Translations under genes and position numbers: made by a program | Origin: UBA4782 sp034430215 | GTDB lineage: Bacteria; Chloroflexota; Anaerolineae; Anaerolineales; Anaerolineaceae | NCBI GenBank assembly: GCA_034430215.1 | Contig: DAOUFE010000023.1 | Coordinates: forward strand, 103,884-167,883 | Direction: 5' to 3' | Length of the DNA stretch: 64,000 bases | Shown here: piece by piece, positions 1 to 8,708 of the stretch | Position numbering within the stretch: position 1 is the stretch's first letter | Layout: the number at the start of each line of letters is the position of its first letter | Notes under the pieces: generated by a model | Told to the model about the DNA's origin: nothing | Seen by the model: only the letters and a program-made list of their open reading frames with translations | Databases searched by the model: none

Positions 1-19
1 TTATCCCATCATCAGGGGT

Positions 20-1681
20 TTATGCTACGCGCAAATCCATGCGCATCTTGCGAATGGATACATCCCGGGTACGAGCAATAACATGCTGCACCATCTCTTC
101 CGGTACATCCACAAAGGTATATTCATCCTGGATGCGGATCTTTCCAATGGCACTTCCGGGAATTTCCGCTTTTCGCGCAATCACCCCGACAATTTCAGCC
201 GGTTTAATCCCCTGCTGTCTGCCGATACTCAATTGAAGTCTCTGCATACCCGGTTCATACGCCATTTCCCGTTCATCCCGTTGAAACCTGGGTCGTTGAA
301 GTCCTTGTCGTGGAGTCAAGGACCTGGGCTTATCCTTCGAATACTGAATGGATTTACGTTCCGCCACTTCACTTACCGGATAGATGGGTCGTTGCTTTTC
401 CTCTGCGCGGGCAACTTTCATTGCAGCAGCGGCAATGTCCAAAGGTTCAAAACCTTCTTCCATCATTTTCTCTACCATTGCCTTCTCGTTCAGACAGCGG
501 CCACGCTGCAGCCAGATAGTTACTTTTTTCATAAGCTTTTGATCACGGTAGTTTCGAATATCCTCTTCGGTTGGCAAAGTGGCTTTCTGGATTCTCTTAT
601 GGAGAAATCCTTCAACCTGTGATAACCGGCGACGCTCACTGGGGGTTATTAATGTGATCGCCACCCCACTTTTTCCTGCTCGCCCGGTTCGTCCAATACG
701 GTGAACATAAAGCTCTGCATCATCAGGCAACCCATAATTGAATACGTGGGAAATATCCTCGATATCCAGCCCGCGGGCGGCAACATCCGTCGCGACAACT
801 ACTTTTATCTGATTCTGCCGGAAGCGATTTAGAGTGCGTTCGCGCGCATCCTGGCTCAACTCACCGCTCAACGCTTCAGATGGGTATCCGCGTGCAGTTA
901 ATTCTCCAGCCAGGTCACCAGTTTCGATGCGTGTTCGCACAAAGATCAAAGCGCTGGTGATCTCTTCGACCTCAAAAAGTCGTGTGAGGGCAGCTACACG
1001 GTCAGATGCGTTTACCAAATAGTAGCGTTGCTCGATCGTATCCACAGTGATTTGATCATGTTTAATCGTGATAGATTTGGGCTCACGCATATATTTTTCA
1101 GCAAGCCGCCGGATTTCCGGTGGAAGTGTGGCTGAAAAAAGTGCAGTTTGCCTCTCTGCTGGAGTTTTCGCCAGGATGGTTTCGATATCATCAATAAAAC
1201 CCATACTGAGCATTTCATCCGCTTCATCCAACACTAACATCGAAATAGCGCTGAGATCCAGCACTTTACGGTCGATCAAGTCGATCAACCGTCCAGGTGT
1301 ACCCACAACAATATCCACCCCTCGTTTCAAGCGGTCAATTTGGGGGCCGTATGCCTGTCCACCATATACTGCTAACACTTCAACATGGCACTCTTTTCCA
1401 TAAGTGCGGATGGCATCAGCAACCTGTAATGCCAGTTCACGGGTGGGTGCCAGCACCAATCCCTGCGGCAGTTTTTGCCGGGGTAGTAGATTGTTCAACA
1501 TGGGAAGTCCAAAAGCAGCCGTTTTTCCCGTGCCAGTTTGGGCTTGACCAATCACATCAAGTCTTTCCAGCATAAGGGGGATTACTTCTGCCTGGATGGG
1601 AGTGGGTTCAGCATACCCCATCTCGGATACTGCCTGCAGCAGACGTGGCTGCAGAGCCAATTGCGAAAATTCAGTTATCAT
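20..1681 (-). CDS. deaD: DEAD-box ATP-dependent RNA helicase with DbpA-type RNA-binding domain
   Basis: ATP-dependent RNA helicase of the DeaD/CsdA type, expected to unwind structured RNA during ribosome assembly, mRNA decay or cold growth. The 553-residue protein has the full motif set: Q motif near residues 4-30, Walker A AQTGTGKT (46-53), PTRELALQ, TPGRLIDL, DEAD (152-155), SAT (183-185), ARGLDI and HRIGRTGR (327-334). A basic linker leads to a DbpA/CsdA-like RRM-fold domain at about 480-552. The start ATG at 1681 is preceded by GGAG at good spacing and gives the Q motif at the very N terminus. An in-frame upstream extension to 1810 would run through a terminator hairpin and has no homologous character. 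The gene is transcribed alone, and its leader holds two stem-loops described separately. Confidence 0.95.
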   Translation of the reverse strand: MITEFSQLALQPRLLQAVSEMGYAEPTPIQAEVIPLMLERLDVIGQAQTGTGKTAAFGLPMLNNLLPRQKLPQGLVLAPTRELALQVADAIRTYGKECHVEVLAVYGGQAYGPQIDRLKRGVDIVVGTPGRLIDLIDRKVLDLSAISMLVLDEADEMLSMGFIDDIETILAKTPAERQTALFSATLPPEIRRLAEKYMREPKSITIKHDQITVDTIEQRYYLVNASDRVAALTRLFEVEEITSALIFVRTRIETGDLAGELTARGYPSEALSGELSQDARERTLNRFRQNQIKVVVATDVAARGLDIEDISHVFNYGLPDDAELYVHRIGRTGRAGKSGVAITLITPSERRRLSQVEGFLHKRIQKATLPTEEDIRNYRDQKLMKKVTIWLQRGRCLNEKAMVEKMMEEGFEPLDIAAAAMKVARAEEKQRPIYPVSEVAERKSIQYSKDKPRSLTPRQGLQRPRFQRDEREMAYEPGMQRLQLSIGRQQGIKPAEIVGVIARKAEIPGSAIGKIRIQDEYTFVDVPEEMVQHVIARTRDVSIRKMRMDLRVA

Positions 1682-1780
1682 CAATACTCCAATCAATTTA
1701 TTGATTTGTATTGATGCATTATGAAAGTCCCGGCTGGTCTTGAATTGCGTATTCCTTGCGGAGAAACGGCAAATGCCAAC

Positions 1781-1808
1781 AAAAAAGCCCGACGAGCGAT
1801 CATCGGGC
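1781..1808 (-). terminator. Intrinsic terminator in the helicase leader (possible attenuator)
   Basis: Read on the minus strand, GCCCGA (1808-1803) pairs with TCGGGC (1792-1787) around a 10-base loop and runs straight into TTTTTT (1786-1781). This is the classic stem plus U-tract shape. It lies 100 bases upstream of the helicase start. No minus-strand gene lies immediately upstream for it to terminate, because the neighbour is a divergent plus-strand operon. An attenuator inside the helicase 5' leader is the simplest reading. That role is inferred. Confidence 0.6.
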
Positions 1809-1837
1809 AAGCATTCAAAACATCAATACAAATTCCC

Positions 1838-1867
1838 AAAAACCACAGGCTGAGTTTCAGCCAGGTG
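1838..1867 (-). promoter_or_regulatory. Second stem-loop with T-run in the helicase leader
   Basis: On the minus strand GGCTGA (1862-1857) pairs with TCAGCC (1853-1848) around a three-base loop. CAC/GTG flanks extend the stem imperfectly, and GTTTTTG follows. It sits just upstream of the stronger terminator at 1781-1808, giving two tandem hairpins in the leader. It may be a weak terminator or one state of a folding switch. Confidence 0.4.
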
Positions 1868-2076
1868 ATAGTATATCACTTTCCTCTAGAAATATTAGGA
1901 ATCCATGCCTTTTTACGCAATTTATTATTCTTTCTTAATCAATAGATTGGTTAAACTGATCCAATAAATTTCTATCCGAAAATCGAAAATCGATAGATAA
2001 TGATAATGCTGTGAATTTTCAAATTTATGGGGAAAATAAATACATTCGAAATATCGTAACTTGGAGGAGGGTTACC

Positions 2077-3459
2077 ATGTCACGAATCATGTCGCCAAAG
2101 TTGAAATCATTCAACTATGCTATTGGGATGTTTGGTACTTCCATTCCCATCAATATGTTCAAGACCTTTGCTGCTATCTTTTATGTAGATGGATTAGGGT
2201 TAAAAACCACTCAACTTGCCTCGATCCTCTTCATCTACACTTTCATCGATGCAGCAGATAATCTGATCTATGGATATCTATCTGACCGCACAAGAACCCG
2301 TTGGGGACGCAGGCGTCCTTGGTTGGTAATTGGTACTCCTCTCTTGATCCTGGGCTTCATCAGCTTCTACTCTCCACCCGCTCTCACCGGCAATGGGTTA
2401 TTTGCCTACTGCCTGTTGATCTATATCTTTACAGGCACCATGGATAGCCTGATCAATGCGAACTATGGTGCGTTATTTCCTGAATTATTCCGGACAGATG
2501 CCAGCCGGGCAACTACCAATGCAATGCGGCAGGCTTTTCAATTGGTTGCCATGATCATCAGTATCGCGCTTACCCCCATGGTTACGAAAGCTCTGGGGTA
2601 TAGCTTGACAGCTATAGTTTACGGTATTCTGGGTGGTGCTGTGATCCTGTATATGACTTTCACCAGTAAAGAAGTAAGTGCTGAGGAAGTCAAAGAAAAA
2701 CCAAAACTTTGGCACAGTATCAAAAGTGTCATTACCAATAAAAAATTCTGGATTGCAGGATTTGCCAATGCATTTTACAGCGCGGCTATGTCGTTGGTGT
2801 TAGTCGGTCTACCATTCTTTGCTAAATATACCTTGAAGATCGGCAGCACCCAGGAAACAATATTATTTGCATCTGTATTGCTGATTGCCATCGGATGTGT
2901 GGCGGTCTGGGCATTCCTGGTACGAAAATTTGGGCTCATGCGTGTATGGCGAGCAGCATTGATTTCATTGGCGATCGCATTCATCCCCCTGTCCTTTGCC
3001 AATTCTTTTCCCACTGCGATCATTGGTGGAATTTGTGTTGGATTTGGTTTCGCAGGTGTGATCACCACTATGGACCTCATCGGAGCAAAGATCATGGATG
3101 AAGACACCCAGAAGCATAATGTTCGCCGGGAAGGCATTATTAGCAATGCACTTGGCTTTATGAACCGTCTCAATGGGCTATTTACCAGCTTTGCCTTTTT
3201 AATGCTCTTTAAAATTTTTGGATTTGAGAGTGGAACTAACCCGGGCACACGACCAGATGAAGCATCCCGTTTCTTGTTGACCTATTTCCCAATGATATTG
3301 ATGGTTATCAGTTTTGCTTTCTCTTTCTTCATCAATTTTGCAGGTTATGCAAAAAATCCCGAACCAGCAATGCCAGAAGGCAAATCACAATCACCCTTGC
3401 CAAAGAGCTTACAAGTCGATGCTGAAATGCCTGGAGATCAATCACAAAAGGAGGAATAG
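2077..3459 (+). CDS. GPH-family (MelB-like) sugar:cation symporter
   Basis: Predicted 460-residue, 12-helix inner-membrane symporter of the glycoside-pentoside-hexuronide:cation family within the MFS fold, importing a glycoside or uronide with Na+ or H+. The family signature after helix 2 is clear: DAADNLIYGYLSDRTRTRWG followed by RRRPW. The start at 2077 is chosen because GGAGGAGGG lies just upstream; an in-frame start at 2011 lacks a ribosome site and adds a polar tail unlike the family. It is first in an operon with an esterase (5-base gap) and a PHP hydrolase, so the imported substrate may be an esterified or phosphorylated sugar derivative. The substrate cannot be read from the sequence. 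Confidence 0.9.
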   Translation: MSRIMSPKLKSFNYAIGMFGTSIPINMFKTFAAIFYVDGLGLKTTQLASILFIYTFIDAADNLIYGYLSDRTRTRWGRRRPWLVIGTPLLILGFISFYSPPALTGNGLFAYCLLIYIFTGTMDSLINANYGALFPELFRTDASRATTNAMRQAFQLVAMIISIALTPMVTKALGYSLTAIVYGILGGAVILYMTFTSKEVSAEEVKEKPKLWHSIKSVITNKKFWIAGFANAFYSAAMSLVLVGLPFFAKYTLKIGSTQETILFASVLLIAIGCVAVWAFLVRKFGLMRVWRAALISLAIAFIPLSFANSFPTAIIGGICVGFGFAGVITTMDLIGAKIMDEDTQKHNVRREGIISNALGFMNRLNGLFTSFAFLMLFKIFGFESGTNPGTRPDEASRFLLTYFPMILMVISFAFSFFINFAGYAKNPEPAMPEGKSQSPLPKSLQVDAEMPGDQSQKEE

Positions 3460-3464
3460 CCATT

Positions 3465-4238
3465 ATGGCACTTATCCATCTCGATCACGTTCCTGATACT
3501 GTTCAGGTAAATTTGCCGTTAAATATCATCATTCCCGACCCAGGCAAGATCAAGGGTAAACCTGTAAGGGAACGGAAAGTTCTTTATCTGCTGCATGGGT
3601 TGAGCGACGATGCCAGTGCCTGGCAGCGATACTCATCCATTGAAACAGTTGCCAAAGACTACGGTTTAATAGTGGTAATGCCTTCGGTGGGTCGCAGCTT
3701 CTACACCGATCAACCCAACGGGCAGAAATATTTTACCTATATTGTTGAAGAGCTTCCCCGGTATCTGAATGATGTTTTCCATCTTGCTCCCAAACGGGAA
3801 GATACTTACATCGCAGGCATCTCTATGGGAGGGTATGGAGCCATGAAAGCAGCCCTTCTACACCCCGAACTATATGCGGCAGCGGTCAGTTTTTCTGGTG
3901 TGCTCTCATTGGAAATTTTTCATACCCACCCCAATGATCCCCGTAAACCAGAATTTGAAACGCTGTTTGGTGACCTGACAAAGTTATCTGGCAGCGAGCA
4001 CGATCCGCTTGTGTGGTTGGTCAATGCCATAAAAAACAACGCACAACTTCCAGAGCTATATGTTGCCTGTGGTTATCAGGATGATCTATACCCGCTTAAC
4101 CGTATCTTTCAGGCAGCTTGTCAGACCGCCGGAGTACCATTGCATTTTCACGAAGAAAATGGCAGGCATGATTGGTATTTCTGGGATATTCAAATAAAAC
4201 GGGTGCTGGCAGAAATTCTGGGGCCTCTGCCTGCCTGA
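3465..4238 (+). CDS. Esterase-D-family alpha/beta hydrolase (tributyrin-esterase-like)
   Basis: Cytoplasmic alpha/beta-hydrolase of the putative-esterase family (Pfam PF00756), 257 residues, no signal peptide. The nucleophile elbow GISMGG lies near residue 122, an acidic residue sits in CGYQDDLY and the catalytic histidine is likely in NGRHDWYFW, which completes a Ser-Asp-His triad. Such enzymes hydrolyse acetyl or other short acyl esters, S-formylglutathione or feruloyl esters. The ribosome site AAAGGAGG overlaps the end of the symporter gene, so the two are translationally linked. The context suggests de-esterification of an imported sugar, which is inference. Confidence 0.85.
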   Translation: MALIHLDHVPDTVQVNLPLNIIIPDPGKIKGKPVRERKVLYLLHGLSDDASAWQRYSSIETVAKDYGLIVVMPSVGRSFYTDQPNGQKYFTYIVEELPRYLNDVFHLAPKREDTYIAGISMGGYGAMKAALLHPELYAAAVSFSGVLSLEIFHTHPNDPRKPEFETLFGDLTKLSGSEHDPLVWLVNAIKNNAQLPELYVACGYQDDLYPLNRIFQAACQTAGVPLHFHEENGRHDWYFWDIQIKRVLAEILGPLPA

Positions 4239-4253
4239 GTTATGGAGTAACGC

Positions 4254-5567
4254 ATGACCGAAAAAATCATATTGCCTTTATTTATTGCGAAAGAACAGCA
4301 AGGCACCTATTTCACTTTACCTTTTACAGTACCGTCCGATGTAGAATCGTTCACCCTGACCTATCGCTACGAACGCCGACCCGAGAAACAAACTGTTATG
4401 GGAACCGGCACATTCATCTCGCGCCCGAGGTTAAACACAATTGATCTGGGTCTCATCGCACCGGATGGCACCCAGGTAGGCGCATCCGGTTCTGATAAAA
4501 CCGAGATCACCATCAGCGAAACCGGGTCCACACCCGGGTATATGGCATACCCAATGGTCGCTGGCGAGTGGAAAATTCTGGTAGGGGCATACGAAGTTGC
4601 CTCTGAAGGGGTGAATGTAACCTACGAGATCACATTTACCCGCAAGCGATTGCGCCTGCTGAAAGGTGACCTGCATACCCACACCCTGGCATCCGATGGA
4701 GTGCACACCGCAGAAGAGCTTGGCTGGAAGGCTTTGCGGAATGGATTGGATTTTCTTGCCATTACCGATCATAACCAGATGGTTACACCAGATGCTTTAC
4801 CTAAAGGCATCGGTGTAACCTTCATACCGGGAGTGGAATGGACGCACTACATGTGTCACGCAAATTTCCTTGGCTCAGAAAAACCTTATGATCTGCCCTT
4901 TGCTACCAATTCGCTTGATGAGACACTTGAACGGTTCCATTCCGCACGTGAACGCGGTGCATTGATAACGATCAACCATCCTTTCGAAGAAGTTGCAAAA
5001 CTTTATTATGACATCAACAGCCTGATCTTCGACTGTCTGGAGATATGGAATGGACCGATGCGCGAAGCAAACCTGAAGGCGGTGGGGTTATGGCACACCA
5101 TGCTTTGCGCTGGAAAAAAGATTCCCATTACAGGTGGGAGTGATTATCATCGCGACACGCCATTCATCTTCCTGGGTGGACCCACCACCTGCGTTTATGC
5201 CCCCTCTGTCAGCCCGAACGATATCCTCTCCTCGATAAAACAAGGTCACGCCTTCCTTACTTTTTCACCTACTGGTCCCACTGCCATCCTTACCGCAGGA
5301 GAAGCCATGATGGGTGACAGTGTCCCCTGGGATGCCAGACATGAAATGCATATCGCGATTGAAGGTCTGCTGGCGGGTGATGTGGTTAAAGTAATCACCG
5401 CGAACAGTGGAGATATGGTGCTGCAGGCACCTACCGACGGAGATTACCAGGCGGTTTATTCGATGCAGCAACCTGGTTTTGCCCGGGTTGAGGTGTATCG
5501 CGCTTTTCTTCCCGGTCTCCCCATGCTGCCGGCGCTCATCACCAATCCGATATATTTTGAGGGATAA
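4254..5567 (+). CDS. PHP-domain (CehA/McbA-like) metallohydrolase
   Basis: A 437-residue protein. Residues 1-130 are beta-rich, resembling the pre-domain seen in CehA/McbA-family proteins, and are followed by a PHP (polymerase and histidinol phosphatase) metal-dependent hydrolase domain. Metal ligands are visible in GDLHTHTLASDG, AITDHNQ, the INHPFEE segment and GGSDYHRD. The family hydrolyses phosphoesters or carbamate-type esters with two or three divalent metals. No signal peptide is seen. GGAG lies before the ATG at 4254, 15 bases after the esterase stop. It is the last gene of the symporter-esterase-PHP operon and is followed by a strong terminator. The substrate is unknown. Confidence 0.85.
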   Translation: MTEKIILPLFIAKEQQGTYFTLPFTVPSDVESFTLTYRYERRPEKQTVMGTGTFISRPRLNTIDLGLIAPDGTQVGASGSDKTEITISETGSTPGYMAYPMVAGEWKILVGAYEVASEGVNVTYEITFTRKRLRLLKGDLHTHTLASDGVHTAEELGWKALRNGLDFLAITDHNQMVTPDALPKGIGVTFIPGVEWTHYMCHANFLGSEKPYDLPFATNSLDETLERFHSARERGALITINHPFEEVAKLYYDINSLIFDCLEIWNGPMREANLKAVGLWHTMLCAGKKIPITGGSDYHRDTPFIFLGGPTTCVYAPSVSPNDILSSIKQGHAFLTFSPTGPTAILTAGEAMMGDSVPWDARHEMHIAIEGLLAGDVVKVITANSGDMVLQAPTDGDYQAVYSMQQPGFARVEVYRAFLPGLPMLPALITNPIYFEG

Positions 5568-5578
5568 GGAAATAAAAA

Positions 5579-5622
5579 AGGTTTGGCAGTGCAGGAGAAT
5601 GATACTCTGCGCTGCCAAACCT
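5579..5622. terminator. Bidirectional intrinsic terminator between convergent genes
   Basis: An 11-bp perfect stem (AGGTTTGGCAG at 5579-5589 with CTGCCAAACCT at 5612-5622) is flanked by AAAAA on the left and by a T-rich GTTTTCTTT on the right. It can terminate both the plus-strand operon ending at 5567 and the minus-strand transporter ending at 5634. Confidence 0.85.
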
Positions 5623-5633
5623 CAATGTTTTCT

Positions 5634-7277
5634 TTAACGGAATAACTGAACCGCCTTTTGAATGGTATTCCACAATCCGTAGGTCATGGGGATACCAACA
5701 GCCAGCCATGCCAGATAGACGACTAGCTTGCTGTTTCCCTTCTCGATAGCATCCTTTTCTTCTGTGCTTGTTGTGGATGCTCCAGAATCCCGATCATGAG
5801 CAAGTTGCCTTTCCTGTGCCAGCTCTTCATCGGTCATGAAGAACTTTTTAGCAACCGGCTTGATGAATACATTGCAGATGAACCCGATTGCCAGTAATCC
5901 TGAAAGAATAAACATGGTGAGGTCATACGCCTGCGAGACAGGAACCCCTCGAGCCAACTGGAATTCGCGCAGATAGTTGACCAGAACAGGCCCCAGAATA
6001 CCTGCTGTTGACCATGCAGTGAGCACCCTGCCCTGAATGGCACTGACCATTTGCGTGCCAAACAGGTCAGCCAGGTAAGCTGGCAATGTGGCGAACCCTC
6101 CCCCATAGATTGAGACGAGAACACAAAACGCAGCCACAAATAATGCATTACTGCCGGTGTTTCGGATGGTTGGAACAAGCGCATAAAGTGCTATCCCAAG
6201 GATAAAGAAAATAAAAAATGTGTTCTTGCGCCCAATATAATCCGAGATGGAAGACCAGGCGAACCGTCCCAAAATATTGAACAACGATAATAATCCAGCA
6301 AAACCCGCGCCGATGGTAGCAATTTGCGTCAACTGTTCAGCGTTCAGATCCCCATACCCCAGATTCAACCCGATCAATCTACCCCCAAAAACTTCCTGCA
6401 GCATGGGGGATGCCATGCCAATGATGCCAATACCGGCGGAAATATTCATACAGATCACACCCCAAAGCAACCAGAATTGGGGTGTTTTCAGAACAGTTTT
6501 AACATGTACATGACCCTGAGTGATCATGGCGTTTTTGTTCTTCTGAATTGGTGGCGTCCAGCCTTCTGGTTTCCAATCTACAGGTGGCACCCGATATCCA
6601 AATGCTCCGCCCATAATAAAGAGAAAATAGATACCCGCCAATACCAGGAATGTTTGCCAGACACCAGCACTTGTAGCATTGGCAAAATGCTTCATCAGAG
6701 TTTCTGCCAGAGGGGCTCCGACCATGGCACCACCTCCGAATCCCATGATCGCCAACCCACCTGCCATGCCACGCTTATCAGGGAACCATTTGAGCAAGGT
6801 TGAAATGGGTGAAAGGTACCCTAATCCCAAACCAATACCGCCGATCACACCCGCACCCAGCCAGATAAGCCATATTTGATGCACCAGCACTCCAACCGCA
6901 GAAACCACCAATCCACCGCTCCATAACAAAGCACAAGCAACGGTTGCTTTGCGCGGTCCACTGCGTTCCACCCAGCTTCCAAAAATCGCTGCGGATGAAC
7001 CCAGAAAAACAAAGAACATCGTGAATGTCCAGCCAAGCATTGAAATAGGCCAATCACAGGTAGTGGTAAATATTTTTTCAAAGAAGCCCATTGTTTCAGG
7101 GCAGACCATTGCTTTAGTAATCCCTATGGACTTAGACAAAGGTATCCAGAAGACTGAAAACCCATAAGCCATGCCAATACACAGGTGAATCGCCAACGCC
7201 GCTGGAGGGACAATCCAGCGGTTGAAACCTGGTTTGGCAATCGTACGTTCTTTGTTTAAGAAACTGAGAGATGCCAT
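5634..7277 (-). CDS. OFA-family MFS transporter (oxalate/formate antiporter type)
   Basis: A 547-residue multi-pass major-facilitator transporter. It contains the OFA-family stretch LLKWFPDKRGMAGGLAIMGF and GGGAM, with a GYLSPISTLLK approach and a second half that repeats the fold. The family includes OxlT oxalate:formate exchangers, but most bacterial members have unknown carboxylate substrates. The polar C-terminal tail (near residues 490-520, rich in Asp/Glu/Ser/Thr) is followed by an extra terminal hydrophobic segment, which makes the protein longer than the usual 400-450 residues. The start at 7277 has only a weak purine-rich site (GGGAAT). It is monocistronic, converging on the PHP gene at a shared terminator. 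Confidence 0.88.
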   Translation of the reverse strand: MASLSFLNKERTIAKPGFNRWIVPPAALAIHLCIGMAYGFSVFWIPLSKSIGITKAMVCPETMGFFEKIFTTTCDWPISMLGWTFTMFFVFLGSSAAIFGSWVERSGPRKATVACALLWSGGLVVSAVGVLVHQIWLIWLGAGVIGGIGLGLGYLSPISTLLKWFPDKRGMAGGLAIMGFGGGAMVGAPLAETLMKHFANATSAGVWQTFLVLAGIYFLFIMGGAFGYRVPPVDWKPEGWTPPIQKNKNAMITQGHVHVKTVLKTPQFWLLWGVICMNISAGIGIIGMASPMLQEVFGGRLIGLNLGYGDLNAEQLTQIATIGAGFAGLLSLFNILGRFAWSSISDYIGRKNTFFIFFILGIALYALVPTIRNTGSNALFVAAFCVLVSIYGGGFATLPAYLADLFGTQMVSAIQGRVLTAWSTAGILGPVLVNYLREFQLARGVPVSQAYDLTMFILSGLLAIGFICNVFIKPVAKKFFMTDEELAQERQLAHDRDSGASTTSTEEKDAIEKGNSKLVVYLAWLAVGIPMTYGLWNTIQKAVQLFR

Positions 7278-7405
7278 ATATTATTCCCGTAAAGCTGAAA
7301 TAATTGCCAATAAGAAAGATGAAACGAACTGTAAACCGTGATTTACGATCAAGCGGGGATACCAGAAATCTACCAATATGGCTGGTTATTTGCTGATAAT
7401 TTACC

Positions 7406-7433
7406 TTTATACCGCAAATCGCAGATTCCACAA
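7406..7433 (-). promoter_or_regulatory. Candidate promoter for the OFA transporter
   Basis: On the minus strand TTGTGG (7433-7428) and TATAAA (7411-7406) are 16 bases apart, about 130 bases before the start codon. The -10 matches well and the -35 half matches. The remaining part of this 293-base gap (7434-7570) shows no gene. Confidence 0.35.
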
Positions 7434-7570
7434 GTCAGATGTATAGATAAGCATGACTCTTCCGGTTATTCTTCGCCTCACCGGCATGTGGATAGGTAAG
7501 GGAAGATACCGGTCAGTGTGTGAATTTCCCCCGTCAAGGTTCTCTCAACGGAGGAGAAGAGAAGGCTAAT

Positions 7571-7903
7571 TCAATCAGGGATTCCGGGACCCATGATGTG
7601 CCAATGCATATGAGGTGTTACACCGGGTCCAGCTGCATTGGTGCGAACATAGAATCCATTCTGATCGAGTTCTGTAATTGCTGCAGCTTGCTGTACCGCC
7701 TTCACCATGGAAGTCAGTAACTTCCCATCCAACGCCAACGGGTCAAGAATGGAAAGGATATGTTGTTTGGGTATCACCACAATATGGATTTCTGATTTTG
7801 GTTTGGGATGGTGGAATGCTATCACCAGGTCATCCTGCCACACAACCTCTACCGGTATTTTTCCCGAAAGGACATCCTCGCAAAACCAGTCACGCCGAGC
7901 CAT
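7571..7903 (-). CDS. HIT-family (histidine triad) nucleotide hydrolase
   Basis: Small cytoplasmic HINT-branch protein of 110 residues. The active-site histidine triad HMHWHIMG near the C terminus is intact. HINT proteins hydrolyse nucleoside phosphoramidates such as AMP-linked lysine. I place the start at the ATG at 7903 because GGGAGG precedes it by a normal distance. A GTG six bases upstream overlaps the ribosome site and is unlikely. The CPBP protease gene lies 27 bases upstream on the same strand, so they are probably co-transcribed. Confidence 0.9.
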   Translation of the reverse strand: MARRDWFCEDVLSGKIPVEVVWQDDLVIAFHHPKPKSEIHIVVIPKQHILSILDPLALDGKLLTSMVKAVQQAAAITELDQNGFYVRTNAAGPGVTPHMHWHIMGPGIPD

Positions 7904-7930
7904 AAACACCTCCCGATGGAATAATTCTGA

Positions 7931-8590
7931 TCATCGACCAAACAAATTGATCATAGCGTGGAAGAAATATGATCCAAATACTCTGCCGGTTTTCCAGCGT
8001 GGCAGGCCAACAACCAGCCCTATGACAAAGGTGGTCAAAAACTTCATCAATAGAAAATTTCCCCACTGCATTTCTGGCCAGAGAGTTGCGACTTTGAGAA
8101 TATAAATATCCATATAGCCAAAATGCCAGATGCCAAAAAAGAATGAGATCAACAGCCAGCAGATCAACCCGGTGTGTTTTGATGCACCAGCTTGCTCGAC
8201 CTGCTTCCAACCCCATCCGCGGAACAGCAGTTCTTCAAAGATGGGAAGAATGATGACTGTCTGGATATTGGTAATAAGAACTTCTGGGCTAAAAAAGTAG
8301 GATCCACCCACCATCAACACAATGATCCCTCCACCCAGAATATATGCCCAGCGTTCGAGCTTTGGTGCATCTTTCCATGATAAACCAAGCTGCTGTGGTT
8401 GGGGGCGGAAGATCAGGAGCAGCCCTGCGCCAACCAGGAGAAAGGAGATCATATCCATGATCATCCAGGTTATGGATTCACCGGCGGGATGCCAGAGAGT
8501 CCACATGCCGTAGATCAGCAATGCCCGGACAGCCTGGATACCGAGCAGGAGGAGGAGGAAACGAAAGATGGTTTTAAGAGTAGAGGACAT
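7931..8590 (-). CDS. CPBP-family intramembrane glutamic protease
   Basis: A 219-residue membrane protein of about six helices with the CPBP (CAAX protease and bacteriocin-processing, Pfam PF02517) motif EELLFRG in IFEELLFRGWGW. The motif-2 and motif-3 histidines are plausibly in FGIWHFGYMD and near the C terminus (FFHAMINL). Relatives cleave prenylated or membrane substrates or give immunity to bacteriocins; the substrate here is not evident. No good ribosome site precedes the ATG at 8590. It is followed by the HIT gene on the same strand. Confidence 0.85.
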   Translation of the reverse strand: MSSTLKTIFRFLLLLLGIQAVRALLIYGMWTLWHPAGESITWMIMDMISFLLVGAGLLLIFRPQPQQLGLSWKDAPKLERWAYILGGGIIVLMVGGSYFFSPEVLITNIQTVIILPIFEELLFRGWGWKQVEQAGASKHTGLICWLLISFFFGIWHFGYMDIYILKVATLWPEMQWGNFLLMKFLTTFVIGLVVGLPRWKTGRVFGSYFFHAMINLFGR

Positions 8591-8708
8591 AATAATTTTT
8601 GTAAATACTATAAAGTATTATAAATCGTAGAAATAGAAGATCTATATAAAAAGTATTTCACTATAACCCTTTTTGAATACATATTTAGGGATCGAGAATT
8701 TTAAAATA

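Larger units (their letters stand above)
1682..2076. other. Divergent intergenic region between the helicase and the sugar-symporter operon
   Basis: This 395-base AT-rich stretch separates divergent genes. On the minus strand it forms the helicase leader, with two hairpins each followed by a T-run (1838-1867 and 1781-1808). On the plus strand the last bases hold the strong GGAGGAGGG ribosome site at 2062-2071. The stretch 1990-2010 has an iterated TCGAAAA/GATAAT pattern. I could not settle on a convincing -35/-10 pair for the plus-strand operon. No protein-coding character is visible. Confidence 0.6.

Noticed and set aside
1682..1810. A 43-codon upstream extension of the helicase
   Set aside because: It covers the leader terminator and lacks a ribosome site. 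The Q motif begins naturally at the internal ATG at 1681.
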